DNA of 60,000 bases from Polytrichum commune (GCA_950295325.1 OX485809.1:24802001-24862000); one strand, 5' to 3'; counted from the stretch's first letter, positions 22,959 through 34,861 are shown. A program made the numbers and translations. Notes: generated by a model not told the origin, from the letters alone.

Positions 22959-23589
22959 TGTCCCAAACCTTCAGCTTATGAATATAAATACAAACTTACC
23001 CAAGTTTTCTTGATCCTAAAATTACCATGCACAAAGAGTGGTATCCTGCTATTAGAAACCAACTTTCTAGCTTGTCCTACCAGCATGGGTGGGTCAAGCT
23101 AGTCTTGCATAAGTCGATCCAGGACTTAGAACAACGCATCCCATGCGCATACCTTGTTTTATATCTTTAAATTCTATCAGATTTTAAGAGGTGGAAAGAG
23201 GTAGGTCCCAAAAACTTTCACTTGACTTTTCAAAATAGGCTACAATTCACAACAAGCTAATGAGCTCTTGGTAGAAAAATTTCTCAAAGAAGGATCGAAA
23301 CAATGGACTCATCCCTCATTGAGGGACTTTATGGACAACTCTATTACCTCCATATTTCTTCATGCAGTGAGTGTATAAACCATGCACGTGATTTGAAAAA
23401 CTATTCAATACTATGAATGTCTTCATTCCAACAATGACACACATGACCCAAAAAGATTCCACTCACTTTTTGAACCTCCCATCTCCTAGTTCTAAATTGA
23501 GTGCTCCCTCGTCTTCTTATTATTAGGGGTTTCCCTCGAGCTTCCTACAAACATAATATTGCCTCCTTGTAACATTATCAAGTCACCAC

Positions 23590-23990
23590 ACCGATTGTGT
23601 CTCAGTTAGTGCGCGGTATTAATTCCCGAAACCCACACTATTTTGCCATGTCTCAAAATTAGCGACAACTCAAAATTTTCACTAAGTGATATTAAACTCA
23701 TGAATACATGCTCGTTCACCGTACATTTCAAAAAATCTAGTGCGTGTCGTAAGATGATTGTAGAGTGAGTTAAAAAAGTTATATGCAAAAGTGAATAATG
23801 TTGATACTTTCAGTGAATATCAATGCTATAAATAGTATTATTTCAATTAGTAATGCCAAAATGAACATTGCTTCCCATATCATTGGTGGCACTAAATTCA
23901 TAGTGTCCAAAAATTTAGTATCACCTTTAGGATTTTCCCACACACGCTATTAGCCCTCCCTCACTAATTTGAGTAATTCGTGTAATTGCC
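23590..23990. mobile_element. MITE family N copy 1, termini eroded
   Basis: Shares CATGAATACATGCTCGTTCA, AATTTAGTATCACCTTTAGG and TTAGCCCTCCCTCACTAA with the copy at 30398. No open frame of note. Confidence 0.5.
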
Positions 23991-24212
23991 AACACAAGGT
24001 CGGCATCAACTCGCTCATAAAGCCATGGGGGGGAATTCGGGTATCAAAATGGTGGAATCAACAAATGTGGTCCTTATTAATACACTTGTGAAAGTCGTTT
24101 GCAAGGCTTGATGGGCCACGGAATTATGGTAGACGTTGCAATAACCGAACCCTCACGAGCATTACCGGTTGGGCTCCCGTTTTGCTAGAGGCAAATCTTT
24201 GGCACAAGTGAC

Positions 24213-24646
24213 CACGGGGAGGTCACCCCATTGTCAAGTTGAAAACCATGTGCTAATAATTTTTTTTTAAAAATAAAAATAAAATCTAAGTTGCATCAAC
24301 AAAATGGGTCAAACTTTTATCAAAAAAAATTTATGAGTACATATACATGGTATCTATTACATAGTAAAAATTGATAACCAAAATTGATAACCAAAATTGA
24401 TAATTTGTTTTTTCTAGAAAACATACCGTTTCTAACTAGAATGACGTAGAATTGAACTAAAAAAATTACTAGAAAAAATGGAGATGACTAAAATTTTCAA
24501 AAATATATACAAAAGATATTATCAACGGATATGTATATATAGAAAAAATATCATAATTTTTAAAATTATCTATGGCATATAATATAGGGGTAGCAAACTT
24601 TGTTCGCACGTGGTTTTCAACTTGACAATGGAGTGACCTCCCCGTG
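24213..24646. mobile_element. hAT-type MITE, family A copy 2 (434 bp), inverted
   Basis: Same termini as the copy at 16032 and the same AT-rich interior in reverse orientation. The 8-bp duplication CAAGTGAC is at 24205-24212 and 24647-24654. An ATTGATAACCAAA-type direct duplication lies inside (about 24368-24400). Confidence 0.9.
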
Positions 24647-24955
24647 CAAGTGACGAACTCTACCAAAATTGGAGCCACCCGATTCAAACACTAAATATGG
24701 TACTCGAAGGATCTCAATATAACGATGTATATAGTTTAGCCTAACTTACAACTTATTCCCATCCCCACACCACTTGCAACAAGGGCTCGAGTGAGTATGT
24801 TATGCTCACGTTAGCACTTTGTCATATTGGCCATCCACGTGTCATCCTTGGGTGGGAAAAAAATCACATGAGTGGGCAACATTGGTGTGTGTTTTTTCTT
24901 CTTCTCATGGTGACAAAAAAAGAGAGGCCAATTCTCTATCACATCAATGAAGTTC

Positions 24956-24972
24956 GGGGGGGGGGGGGGGGG
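24956..24972 (+). repeat. Run of 17 G
   Basis: Homopolymer between the hAT MITE ending at 24646 and family C copy 2. Confidence 0.92.
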
Positions 24973-25075
24973 ACATGGAGGATCTCAACCGTTGGTTTGG
25001 TGGTGTCTCGCCATGCGGTTCACAAATCGATTGATTGGTGCCAATCCGGGCGAAGGGCCTAAAGAAACGGTGCTA

Positions 25076-25432
25076 CACTAAATATGGTATTTTATGTCAC
25101 TATGGTAACTTTTTTGATGACACTTCTTATGAATAAGTGAATAAAAAATATTCTCATGGAGGATGGATGAGTTCATCCATTGGCCAAAAGCCTACCTTCT
25201 CTAGTCAACAACTTGTGATGAAATATTGTCATGGGTGATTGAAATATGGATGAAAAATCACTTGGTAAGTGACAATGATTGCCGCACTGTAAATCTATCA
25301 TCCCCCGAAAATTTACAAGGAATGACAAATAATGTTGGGTTAACATTTAGTGTGGGTGACACTATACCATGGTGTACAATTAGTATTGAGCAAGACAGTT
25401 AGAATTGGTGACACTAAATATCATATTTAGTG
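25076..25432. mobile_element. MITE family C copy 2 (357 bp), CACTAAATAT termini, TA flanks
   Basis: Begins CACTAAATATGGTATTTTAT and ends with the inverse (GTGACACTAAATATCATATTTAGTG), with TA on both sides. The CACTA start recalls CACTA/EnSpm elements, but that superfamily makes a 3-bp duplication and the flanks here (CTA and TAC) do not match. The TA duplication favours a Tc1/mariner-type MITE. Homologous copies start at 18535 and 40918. Confidence 0.7.
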
Positions 25433-25659
25433 TACTACCTTCCACCCCCAAAAATTCCCTACACCATAGCTTATAGAGTTTACATTGGAAATAGAAGAAG
25501 CAGGTGATGCTTCATCACCATCTCTAATTAAGTTTCACCAAAAATGCAAGCCATTTTGAATAAAACAAACTCTCCAAACCAAAAGTTTACAAGCAACATG
25601 GGCCATCTGGGACCCTAAATGCATTTAAGAGTTACTTTGTTCCAGGGTTTTGAACATCA

Positions 25660-25915
25660 CCTAGCCCAAAAATCCCCCTTAACAATGTCCGGGGAGATTT
25701 TTGGGCATAATCGTTTGAGATCGAAGTGCTTTCAAGACCAACCGCTTACATGTTGACATCTTTTGGTTTTCTTTACATTGAGGAATATTCCATGAATTAC
25801 TCTAAACGGGTCGATAATTTTCTTGAAGGCTTGAACTTCAACCCGTTATTTTTTAAACTCAACCAGTTCATTTGAAACTAGTAGTCGGTTCTCCCCGTTC
25901 ATCGACCCTAAACCA
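25660..25915 (+). repeat. Single arm of fold-back family K
   Basis: TGTCCGGGGAGATTTTTGGG, then ACCGCTTACATGTTGACATC and TTTCTTGAAGGCTTGAACTT, correspond to the left arm of the element at 48310. It ends just before family E copy 1. Confidence 0.6.
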
Positions 25916-25922
25916 AAACTTA

Positions 25923-26423
25923 GGGCCACTTCACACACAAGAGACTGAGAGCCCATGACCATTACACTTCAAGCACTCTCGTTGGTGGAAAAGGCGGAGC
26001 CAGTCAAAGTTTGCTTCACACTACACTCGAGGGACCAACGGAGTATGTGATTGCAAGATGGATGTAAAGTCTGCATGGATTCCTACATGACATCAAATGG
26101 ATCACGTTTCATGGTCACTTGGACTAGTTTCAAAAACCACCTCTTGGAGGTAGGCCTAACACAAAACCAGGAGACCATGGCACTCCGAACACTCACAACC
26201 ATTAGTTTATTCCATTTCATCATGTGTGAGAACCTGCATGAATAGAAATTCATTGAAATAACATTTGGTTGAGGGCCCGGTCACATATGACTTCACACTA
26301 CACTTGAGAGTCCGTGACCACACTACATGGTTTTGGAGGTGTGTTGGGACGGCCTTTGGACACTTTCTTTTGGGCTCTCACAAGGTCATGGTCATGGCTC
26401 TTGGCTCGTGTGTGAAGTGGATC
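25923..26423 (-). mobile_element. PIF/Harbinger-type MITE, family E copy 1 (about 500 bp)
   Basis: Begins GGGCCACTTCACACACAAGA after TTA and ends GTGTGTGAAGTGGATC, the degraded inverse of the start. Its interior is homologous to the copies at 29649, 36190 and 41988 but reversed. Terminal GGGCC with a TTA/TAA duplication fits PIF/Harbinger (Tourist-like) elements. The right terminus is mutated, so its exact end is approximate. Confidence 0.72.
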
Positions 26424-28079
26424 TTGGATTTAGCTTCTTCATCTCCTTATCGAAACAAATGCCACGGTGGAGATTTCTCATTTGCTTTAAAAAAATATCG
26501 GCAAGCGACCATGTAGTAATAATATTCACAAGAGGAGAGCGTTGAAATTGTAAGGAGGAGTAGCATAGCATAGCATGTTGGATGAGTCACATGGCGATCA
26601 ATATAATTTTAATTTAGATTCGAGAACGTGCATGAGGATCAAACATTGTACTTTTGGGTCTGTCAGTTCCTATCTGGCTGACGCATCCCCATATATGATA
26701 ATATGCTTAAAATTAACCTAAATCTCAAAATCCCATGAACTTGGTGCCCATCCCCTTATTTGGCAACCGTGAAATGTAGAATATACTTAAGTTACGGTCC
26801 GAGACAACCCTAGTAAACTTTAGGGCAGTACACTAGAAAGGGCGTTTAGTGTTCGATTATATTTGATGTTTTTACCACCCTACCTTCCTTTACACTAGTT
26901 TTCAACTCCTTGACAATTAGTGTTAGACATAAGTATGTCGTTATTTTTCCTATTGCCACCTTCCTTGGCAACCCGTACGCTAGTTCCTTGGCGGCAAGGG
27001 TTTAGACATCTGACAAAGGAGCGAGTGTATGGGTTGGTTCGCCCAAATCCGTCTTCCTTCCTGTGAAGCATGGATTTCAGTGGACTTGCGATTTTAGGGA
27101 TGGAGCCCCACCTTCATGCTCATTAATCCCTCGTCTACCGAAGTTGACGGAGTTTTTTTCAAATCTTTACTAACACTAAATTCAAACATGCCACTTCCAC
27201 GTATTACCATAGTTGATATTCAATGTTTGAGTTTACACTTAGTGTTACTTAATGTCATAGGGTTATTGACATTTAGTGTATGCGTTCGTATTTAGTGTAT
27301 CAAAAGCTAAATATTTTTTATTTTTTTTATTGTAGTAGATAGGCACCTAGGATTGAACGGGGTGGTTGGCGGGTCAATTCTCCCGGTTGTGAAATCTTCT
27401 CTCTCCTTAATAGGAAAACTAAATTAGTGAGGCGACCACACGCTTCCTATGTTTCTAAATAATTTTTTTAAATGTTTAGTTGTTAGTAAGAAGGCTACTA
27501 AGGAGAAAATTTATTGCATACAAGATGTCATCTATCAAACACAAAAACTCGACCCTATAATTTAGGTTGGAGAGAAGGAATTATTGTTTGCAAGGGTACA
27601 TGTTACTGGTCCAACTTAAACTCTGTGAAATAATATGCAACTTTAGAGATTACTTTTTTTGATTGATTTAGCACCAGAGTTGATTTTAAAGACTCCGAGT
27701 AAGTCTAGTCAAGGTCATTTGAGATGAATCAACAACAAACTCAAAGGGGGTCAATTTTTATGTTGGATGAATAAGAGGTATGCTCATATGTGATAATTTT
27801 CTCTCTCCCTATAAGTTTCCAGTCGATTCATGGACTAGATGAAGGGCCACTTTACACTAGAGCTTGAGGATCCTTGACCCATGATATACAAATTTTGTGA
27901 TTGGTCGAGAAGTTGGAGACTGTCCAAATTCATTCTCACTAGATTTTGAGGCCCTAATGGACCAAAGAAATTAAAATGAAAGAAAAAAAGCCTACATGTT
28001 ATCCTACATGGTGGCATGTGAATTTTTTTCGTGGTCCATTGAATATTGTGGTAAGCCCATCAAAAATAAGTGGGTCTAA
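26424..28079. other. Intergenic, no gene seen
   Basis: Includes a short CATAG tandem (about 26561-26576) and C/G-rich patches near 26980-27150, with no recognisable product. Confidence 0.55.
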
Positions 28080-28290
28080 CACAAGACCGTGGACTCTATT
28101 CAACCTAACAAAAAGCTAGACCAAACTCTCAAAACAATTCCTACGAATATTTGTTCATAAAATGATAAAGATTCTACTTTAATATTAAACAACTATAATG
28201 GTTTATTGAGGGGACAATGTTGGGACTTGTTAACATGAGTGGGACTTGGGACACGGGACCCCATATGAATTGGTCCAACATTTCGCTACC
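28080..28290. mobile_element. Degraded copy of MITE family P
   Basis: Shares the CTAGACCAAACTCTCAAAAC interior and the terminal GTGGGACTTGGGACACGGGA motif with the element at 32807. Confidence 0.4.
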
Positions 28291-28679
28291 TTGAAGGACT
28301 TTAGGGCCATGGAAGTTGCTGGAAATGATGTGCCTCTGATCTTTGTAGATGGTAGTTAAGTTTGAGGCATCTCTATCTTATAAAAATAAGATAGTTTACA
28401 TATGTATAGGAAGAGCAGTAGTTGGGGATTCTTTTTCTTACAAAGGGGAACAAATTCTAAGGAGAATGCACATTTATTGAGATTTTTGCATGCATATGGA
28501 ATTGCTACAAATTTTGAAGTGGTAAAGTTTAGGGGAACACACAATCAATCTATAGGTTGACTCATTACTACTCATCTCAATGCTAATTCTTGGCTACAAC
28601 AATTATCAAAACTCTAATGAGGGTAATGAATTGCAAGTCACCACCACATCAACCTTAACCCCATTCCCTTAAAACATAT

Positions 28680-29047
28680 AGAGCAGAGGCACTCATAACA
28701 AATTACTTAAGAGATTTTGCACCAAATCTGAAGAATTTTAAGGCAATGTCAATGTTTTCCACGTAGGATGATAGAAACCAAGAAGGACTGCAATTTTTTG
28801 GTAATTTTATTTCTTAAATTGGAATTACTATAAATTTTTCAGGCCAAAAGTTGGACAAACATATTACCAATGTCTAGAGTCTACCATAACCACTATTTCC
28901 TCCTTAATTTGGCATCCATAACCATGACTCATGTCCTAGCACTAATGATTCCAACCTGATCGAAATTGAAACTCGACATAATTGAAATTATGATATCTTA
29001 TAAATTGTCGATGGGGACATGATCATGAATAGGCACCTCTATTATAG
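28680..29047 (+). repeat. Dispersed repeat family J copy 2
   Basis: Aligns with 18905-19293 in the same orientation, including GAGCAGAGGCACTCATAAC at the start and AATAGGCACCTCTATTATAG at the end. Confidence 0.5.
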
Positions 29048-29648
29048 ATCTCATCCATGTTGGCATTACATATACTCTTGTGAATAGTTAAACGGACTTG
29101 GTCGACTATGGATGCCTCAACCTGATACGTTACCAATAAAAAAAACTCAAAAGTCTACTATTTCTCAAAAGTCTACTATTGTTCTCTTTGTAAATAGGAC
29201 AAGAGGAAGGAGCCTAGCTCAAATCCAAACCATGTTAAGAAGATAAAATCCGCATCCATGAGTTTTAATCCCAAGGCCCCGCAAAACAAATGGTACCCGA
29301 TGGAAAATGTGAAGCTATCGTGACGTGGACCAAAAATCGCACTCTTAGAATTTATGGGTTGAGTTTTTTAACATATGAAAATACACTTGTTCTGTATGTG
29401 ATTATGAGACTATATTTTAAACAAGGATGAACGTGTATTTTAACAATGCGTTGCAACAAACATGTAATCAAAGGTGAGTTTAATGACACAAATTGAGTCA
29501 CCACTTTTTTTCTTTTCAAACCATAGTTATTTAATAACATTCTAGAATGTTTGTTTCACTCAAAGTAATAAAAAAAAGTGCAAAAATATGAATAGAACTG
29601 TAAAGGCATTAGATTCATGAGCCTCTGTGAACTCATTCATACGTATAA

Positions 29649-30130
29649 GGGCCACTTCACACACGAGCCAAGAGCTGCGACCAAATAGATAGAAACTCCA
29701 ACCCCTTTCAAGCAAGGGGCCGGCGTGAATAAAGTGTCCGTTCGTAATGCCAATATAGTGTGAAGTCATATGTGACCAGGCCCTCAACCAAATGTTATTT
29801 CAATGGATTTCTATTCATGCAGGTCTTCACACACGATAAAACAAAATAAATCAACGGTTGTGAGCATTTGAAAAGCCATGGTCTCCTAGTTTTGTGTAGG
29901 CCTGCCTCCAAGAGGTGGTTTTTGAAAATAATTCAAGTGACCATGAAACATGATCCAATCAATGCCATGTAGGGATCCATGCAGACTTTACATCCATCTT
30001 GCATTCACATACTCCGTTGGTCCCTCAAGCGTAGTGTGAAGCGAACTTGGAGCGGCTCCGCCGTTTCGACCAATGAGAGTGCTTGAAGTGTAATGGTCAC
30101 GGGCTCTCAATCTCATGTGTGAAGTGGCCC
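29649..30130 (+). mobile_element. PIF/Harbinger-type MITE, family E copy 2 (482 bp), carrying a second element's end
   Basis: Termini GGGCCACTTCACACAC and the inverse (right end less perfect), flanked by TAA at 29646-29648 and 30131-30133. Near the left end, about 29686-29752 replaces the sequence seen in other copies. That insert matches in reverse the left end of the family O element at 33711 (AAACTCC... to GTGTCCGTTCGT). Confidence 0.78.
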
Positions 30131-30199
30131 TAAGGTATGCAAATCTTATTTTGGTTTGGTTACTTTTCTTATCAAGACATCTATAATTAGGTGTATATG

Positions 30200-30397
30200 T
30201 GGTTTGGCATGGCTCCAAGAATGGATACAAAAAATACATGTGTTTAATGAGCATGAGAATCTTCACTTTGATAATGAATTAGATATCCACTTGAGCTCCA
30301 AAAGTCACAAGGAAAGTGGCTATAGCCTCATTTTTTATTTTCCAATCATCTTGTGCTAATTGCGTGTTTCACATCGTTGGAGAAGTAGACTACATTG
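30200..30397 (+). repeat. Family G copy, interrupted by families N and hAT-B
   Basis: GGCTCCAAGAATGGATACAA, GAGCATGAGAATCTTCACTT and AAAGTGGCTATAGCCTCATT. The copy stops where family N starts. Its distal tail (TAACCATTTAAAACCCATCT) reappears at 31081, beyond the hAT MITE. Confidence 0.55.
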
Positions 30398-30780
30398 ATT
30401 ATCCCAATTAGTGTGTGTGGTACTAACGCATGGAACCCATACTATGTTGCAAAGTCTCAAAATTAAGGAGGGCTTAAACGTTTATTGAGTGATACTAAAT
30501 TCATGAATACATGTTCATTTACCATACACTTCAAGAAATTTAGTGTGTGCTCCTAGATACTCGTAGAGTGATAAAAGAAATTATATACAAACACATACTT
30601 GTCAGGATGAATAGTGAATAGTGTTACTATTGAATAATATTTTAAGTGGAAAGTGCTATAGTTAACAATGCTTCTTATATTTTTTGATGACACTAATTTC
30701 ATAGTGCAAAGAAATCTAATATCACCTTCACTAATTTCCCACATGCAGTATTAGCCCTCCCTCACTAACTGGGATAATTA
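30398..30780. mobile_element. MITE family N copy 2 (about 383 bp)
   Basis: Termini ATTATCCCAATTAGTG and the inverse CACTAACTGGGATAAT. It aligns with 23590-23990 over about 400 bp. It is inserted in a family G repeat. Confidence 0.6.
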
Positions 30781-30803
30781 ACGTAATCGAAATAAAATGA
30801 AAG

Positions 30804-31072
30804 CTCGGGGGGTTCACTGGTGAAAAATCATAGAACAACGTGTGATAAAAATAGGGTCTAATATATTCATTGTAGATAAATTTTGTAAAAAACTTACATA
30901 TTATATAGGGGGTTTTAAAATAATGAAAAAGGATTAGATGTAAAATACCATCACACCTTTATTTTGAAAAATACCAAACCTTATAATCTTTTCTGCAAGG
31001 TAAATAGCCCCCCAATAAATAGGTCCCGAACGCACGTGTATGCAAAATATAAGAGGTAGTGAACCCCCCGAG
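30804..31072. mobile_element. hAT-type MITE, family B copy 2 (269 bp), inverted relative to copy 1
   Basis: Same 15-bp termini as the copy at 22017, and the interior is homologous in reverse orientation. The 8-bp direct duplication AATGAAAG occupies 30796-30803 and 31073-31080. It is inserted in an older family G copy, whose tail resumes at 31081. Confidence 0.9.
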
Positions 31073-31954
31073 AATGAAAGTAACCATTTAAAACCCATCT
31101 ACCTTGACTGTTTTGTTCACAATCTTTGTTCATGGACATGCATCTTGCATTTCACCTATTCAAAGTAACAACCAACATGACGTGACACGTGGCACGAAGT
31201 CTTAAAACATAATCTTATTTCCATGAAATAGAGATCGCGTATACCAATTACCATTGTTTCATACCGAGTCCTTCGTATTTGGTGTTCAAGTTACCATCCA
31301 AATGATGTCCTTTAGTTGTTTGTTATACTTTCAAGTTCAAAACCAATCGATTTTGTAGTTATAAGTTGCAATTAGTCAACCCAACCCATAAGTTTGGGTT
31401 TCCAATACTATGCTTGTTTGTTTTGCATGTGTTTTCTGCTTGCTTGATGCTTCTATCTCAAAATGATAATTCACTAATAAAAGTGAATCATGTTAATTGC
31501 AATAGGACATGCCCCGGGCTAGATCATATCTTCATTCAGCCAGGCCCCGCCCCTCCCACGCCTCCTTCATTGTTCGGTCTGCTTGCCTGCACCTGCGTGG
31601 GAACTCTTTCTCGTTGGGAACCAATGTGACAATACCCGGTCAGAATTACAAATATTCAAGTTGACATCACTTTCATTATTCCCAAGTTAATTGATGGAGG
31701 TCCTTCACATGTCAAAGGAGCTTGATGCCTTAAGTGACCTTATGGGATAAGACAAAGTCAACACTACAATAATGATAATGATGATAATGTGATGCGCGTG
31801 AGCATGTGGTTTGAATTCTTTGGTGGATTACTCTAATGTCAAAACATCTGATACATGGGAGGGATTGTGACAATACAAAGAGATCCAAATTGAGCACATC
31901 CATTTCCTAGAGTTTTGGGATATAAGAGAGGGAGTGAGATTATGAAGAGTGACA

Positions 31955-32085
31955 TTACAAAGCTTATGATGTATTTAGAATTATGCAATGCTATATCTAA
32001 TTATTGCATATCTCATTTTTGCCGACAAAGGTCAAATTGGTTTACTGGACAATATAAAATCATAACATTTGGGTGCAAGCATGAT
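31955..32085. mobile_element. Partial MITE family D copy
   Basis: TGTATTTAGAATTATGCAAT then GCTATATC, and an interior with GACAAAGGTCAAATTGGTT and AATATAAAATCATAACAT. This is half an element; the closing arm is not found. Confidence 0.4.
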
Positions 32086-32224
32086 AAAGTGGACAACTCT
32101 TGATCCCTGCCTAGTGTTTAATGAAAGTGATTCAAAACTAAACACTAACTTTGAATTTTGTGAAGAAAAAATATCATAGACATTTAAAAAACAATTGCCG
32201 ACCACCACCCCACTTTCACAGCTT

Positions 32225-32420
32225 AGGCCAACAAACGGTGAGAACCAACTGCTAGTTACAGATGAACCAGTTGATGTTCAAGACTTCATGAAAATCATGA
32301 ATCTTTTAAGAGGAATCTTAGAATGTAACTCAAATTAATGAAGAAAATTTGGAAGCTCACAACATGTAACTAGTTGGACTTGGAAGCACTAGGATTTTGA
32401 TTGATTATACCCAAAGTTCT
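32225..32420 (+). repeat. Single arm of fold-back family K
   Basis: CTGCTAGTTACAGATGAACC, GATGTTCAAGACTT and ACAACATGTAACTAGTTGGA, then TTGGAAGCACTAGG, match the right arm of the element at 48310. Confidence 0.6.
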
Positions 32421-32806
32421 CCCCAAACATTGGCTTTGGCCACCCTATTTATGCACAACACGTATCAGTCTATTATCATTGTTGACACGTCATGGTCAAA
32501 ATCCAACTTAGCCAACTATTAGCGGCTAAGTTGACATCTATATTTAGAATACAAGCATGTTTAGGTGCCATAATTATCGATTAGATGAATCAAACGTTCT
32601 CAGTTTTGTAACTTATCAGTGATAAAAAAGAGAGTAGTCTATATCACAAGTATAGGTAGAAGAAAATATCCACTTAAGAAAAATCACGCTAATTTATTTA
32701 TTGCGGAAAATATTCTAAAAATATGTGAAGTGCTCCTTGTTATCATTTCTCTACATGGGGAATCTTGTTTCTTTGGTCATACCTAACCCATAGATATGTC
32801 ACAAGC

Positions 32807-33110
32807 CAATCCACGTGGTGTCCCAAGTTCCAAGTCCCAACATGGAGGCAAAGTCCCAAGTTTTGAGCCTCGAGAAACCCTTGAAATGTTATTTACATAA
32901 TTGAAGTCCTTATTATTTATGGAAAAATAGAAATATATATTTTTTAAAAAAACTCGTAGGACTTGTGTTGAGAGTTTTGTCTAGGTTTTTGCTTGATCCA
33001 ACTCTCAACACAAGTCCCAAGCCTCACCTCCAAAAGTGTTGCCATGTAGGCATTAGTGTCATACTTGGGACTTAGGACTTGGGATCCCGTGTGAACTGGC
33101 CATAAATTGC
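32807..33110. mobile_element. Fold-back MITE, family P, with perfect 18-bp inner stem
   Basis: The outer arms carry repeated AAGTCCCAA motifs (GTGTCCCAAGTTCCAAGTCC on the left; ACTTGGGACTTAGGACTTGG on the right). An inner perfect inverted repeat, GGACTTGTGTTGAGAGTT (32959-32976 and its complement 33000-33017), encloses a 23-nt loop. A related, more degraded copy lies at 28080-28290. Confidence 0.6.
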
Positions 33111-33403
33111 TTAACTAATCGGGAACATGTCGACCACCTTATTGGCTTTGCCTTGTGGGAAGTGACCTAGTGATGGACCTTAAAATGAGCCAAAGTTTGA
33201 TAGCCAATCAAAACCAACCACGTATGTGATACTGATTTGAAGATGTTAGTGTCAACAACTCGTTCTTGAAGTGGGGTCCAATTGTGAGTGACCATAAATT
33301 TCAAGCAGTCCAACCATGTTCATATGTTTTTTTTGTTTTTTTGGGAAGGAAATGGCTCCCAACTTTCAAGTCATGTGAGAGTAGTTACTTGTACAAAGGC
33401 CCG

Positions 33404-33673
33404 AAGGCACCACGGGCCTTGGCTTGGTGGTTAGGGCTCATGGCCCCCAATGAGGAGGTTGTGGGTTCTATTCCCCATGCCGGCGTGGTGCTCACCACCT
33501 TAGTCCACCCAACTATGGTGGGGGGTCCTTGGACCTTGTTGTATGGGTACCTCAAAGCCCTTTGGGGGGATACCATGTCTGGTATCTTCAAGGCACTAGT
33601 GACTAGCTAGGAACTAGTATAGTGTGTCACTATAGTGTCCATCCTCGAAAGGGGAGAGTAGTATTGTCCCAAT
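33404..33673 (+). mobile_element. tRNA-derived SINE
   Basis: The head carries an RNA polymerase III A box (TGGCTTGGTGGTTAGGGC, about 33420-33437) and a B box (GGGTTCTATTCCC, 33463-33475) at tRNA-like spacing. A non-tRNA body with GTGGTGCTCACCACC and CACCCAACTATGG follows, richer in G and C than the flanks. This is the layout of plant SINEs, which move using LINE enzymes. The 3' tail and target duplication are not clear, so the right end is approximate. Confidence 0.65.
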
Positions 33674-33710
33674 TTCCCCTTGTCCAGTGGGCATCAGGTC
33701 ATTTGACATT

Positions 33711-33762
33711 ATGAACGGACACTTCATTCACGCCAGCCCCTTGCTAAAAAGGGACCGGAGTT

Positions 33763-33794
<32 letters not shown>

Positions 33795-33980
33795 CAAAGG
33801 CCCTCGTCGGTGCACCAATTCCTAACAAACTTGGTTTCAAGAGATACTTGGTTATCTAAATTCTACAAACTTCACAATACGGTTCCTATGGGCCATTCAA
33901 TTTGATTTAATACCATTGTTTTCATAAAAAAAACCTCCAATCTCAAAAGGAGGCCGGAGTTAATAGAGTGTTTGTTCATA
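33711..33980. mobile_element. MITE family O with internal (TCTA)n
   Basis: Left end ATGAACGGACACTTCATTCA and right end TTAATAGAGTGTTTGTTCAT form imperfect inverted termini, with CC(A/G)GCC-type sequence inside each. A TCTA microsatellite (33763-33794) follows the left arm. A fragment of the same left end lies inside the family E copy at 29649. A sequence related to its right flank is at 47010-47130. No target duplication seen. Confidence 0.5.
33763..33794 (+). repeat. (TCTA)8 microsatellite inside family O
   Basis: Eight TCTA units following CCGGAGTT. Confidence 0.95.
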
Positions 33981-34861
33981 AAACATCCTTGGTCACGCCC
34001 TGAGGACAATGACGTTAGATGTGAAACTACTTCATCCCTGGCATGGAGTAGACACTACATTTAATAACTAGTAATCATTAACAATAACCGGTAGCACGTA
34101 ATCGTCATTAGTAGAAATCATCCAATAACGTAGTACCACTTTAGAGAGTAAGGCATGGTTGATTTTCTTTCTAAATAAAAATTCCTTATGTATTTATGGC
34201 ATGTTTTGGAGGTTTGTAATAGGTTGTCGGATCTCTAGTCTTTGTTTATGGACTAGTGTAAAATGTGCATATTGTGTGGTGATTATGTTGATTCGTTTGA
34301 ATGTATCCTTGATGTTTATAACAAGAAGTTGGGCCATTCCAACATAAATTGTATCGCTCCAAACTTTATGACTGATTTGCTTGGCTTTTTACGTCTTTGT
34401 AAGGGGCATGGGTCCACCATGATGACATGTTCTTATTACCACCCAATAAAGCATAAACACATGGTTCCCTCACTTAGATTAATCTCGTTCCTTTGCAAGT
34501 CTCGCAGTCATTGATGATTACGCTTAGCCTAAGGTAGATGGACGTTACTCGGTTATTTTCTTGTTGTTTGCTACCTTATACTACTCGAATTTGCGAGGAT
34601 GCTTCACACACAATTTTAAAGAAAAAATTGTGTGTCCACAAATGTATGTAAAGGAACCACGATCCATTCCAAAACGTTTTGGAACTCATCTTGAGTTGTT
34701 ATGAACTATCAAAGCCCATTGATAAGAAGGCGACATAGGTCATCCCTCCACACAAGATTGATGAGTAAATTTATTATTACATTCGACGCTTGTGGTCACA
34801 AAGTTATTCACTGAAACCAGTGTGTTCAATACATGGTGGGCTAACCCCACTAAATTCAGAA

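Noticed and set aside
31366-31629. 87-codon open frame with a C/G-rich 3' part
   Set aside because: No recognisable domain; the 3' part is simple C-rich sequence.
34263-34514. Cys/His-containing frame resembling a retroviral-type zinc knuckle
   Set aside because: Spacing of Cys and His residues does not match C-x2-C-x4-H-x4-C, and no gag or pol sequence is nearby.
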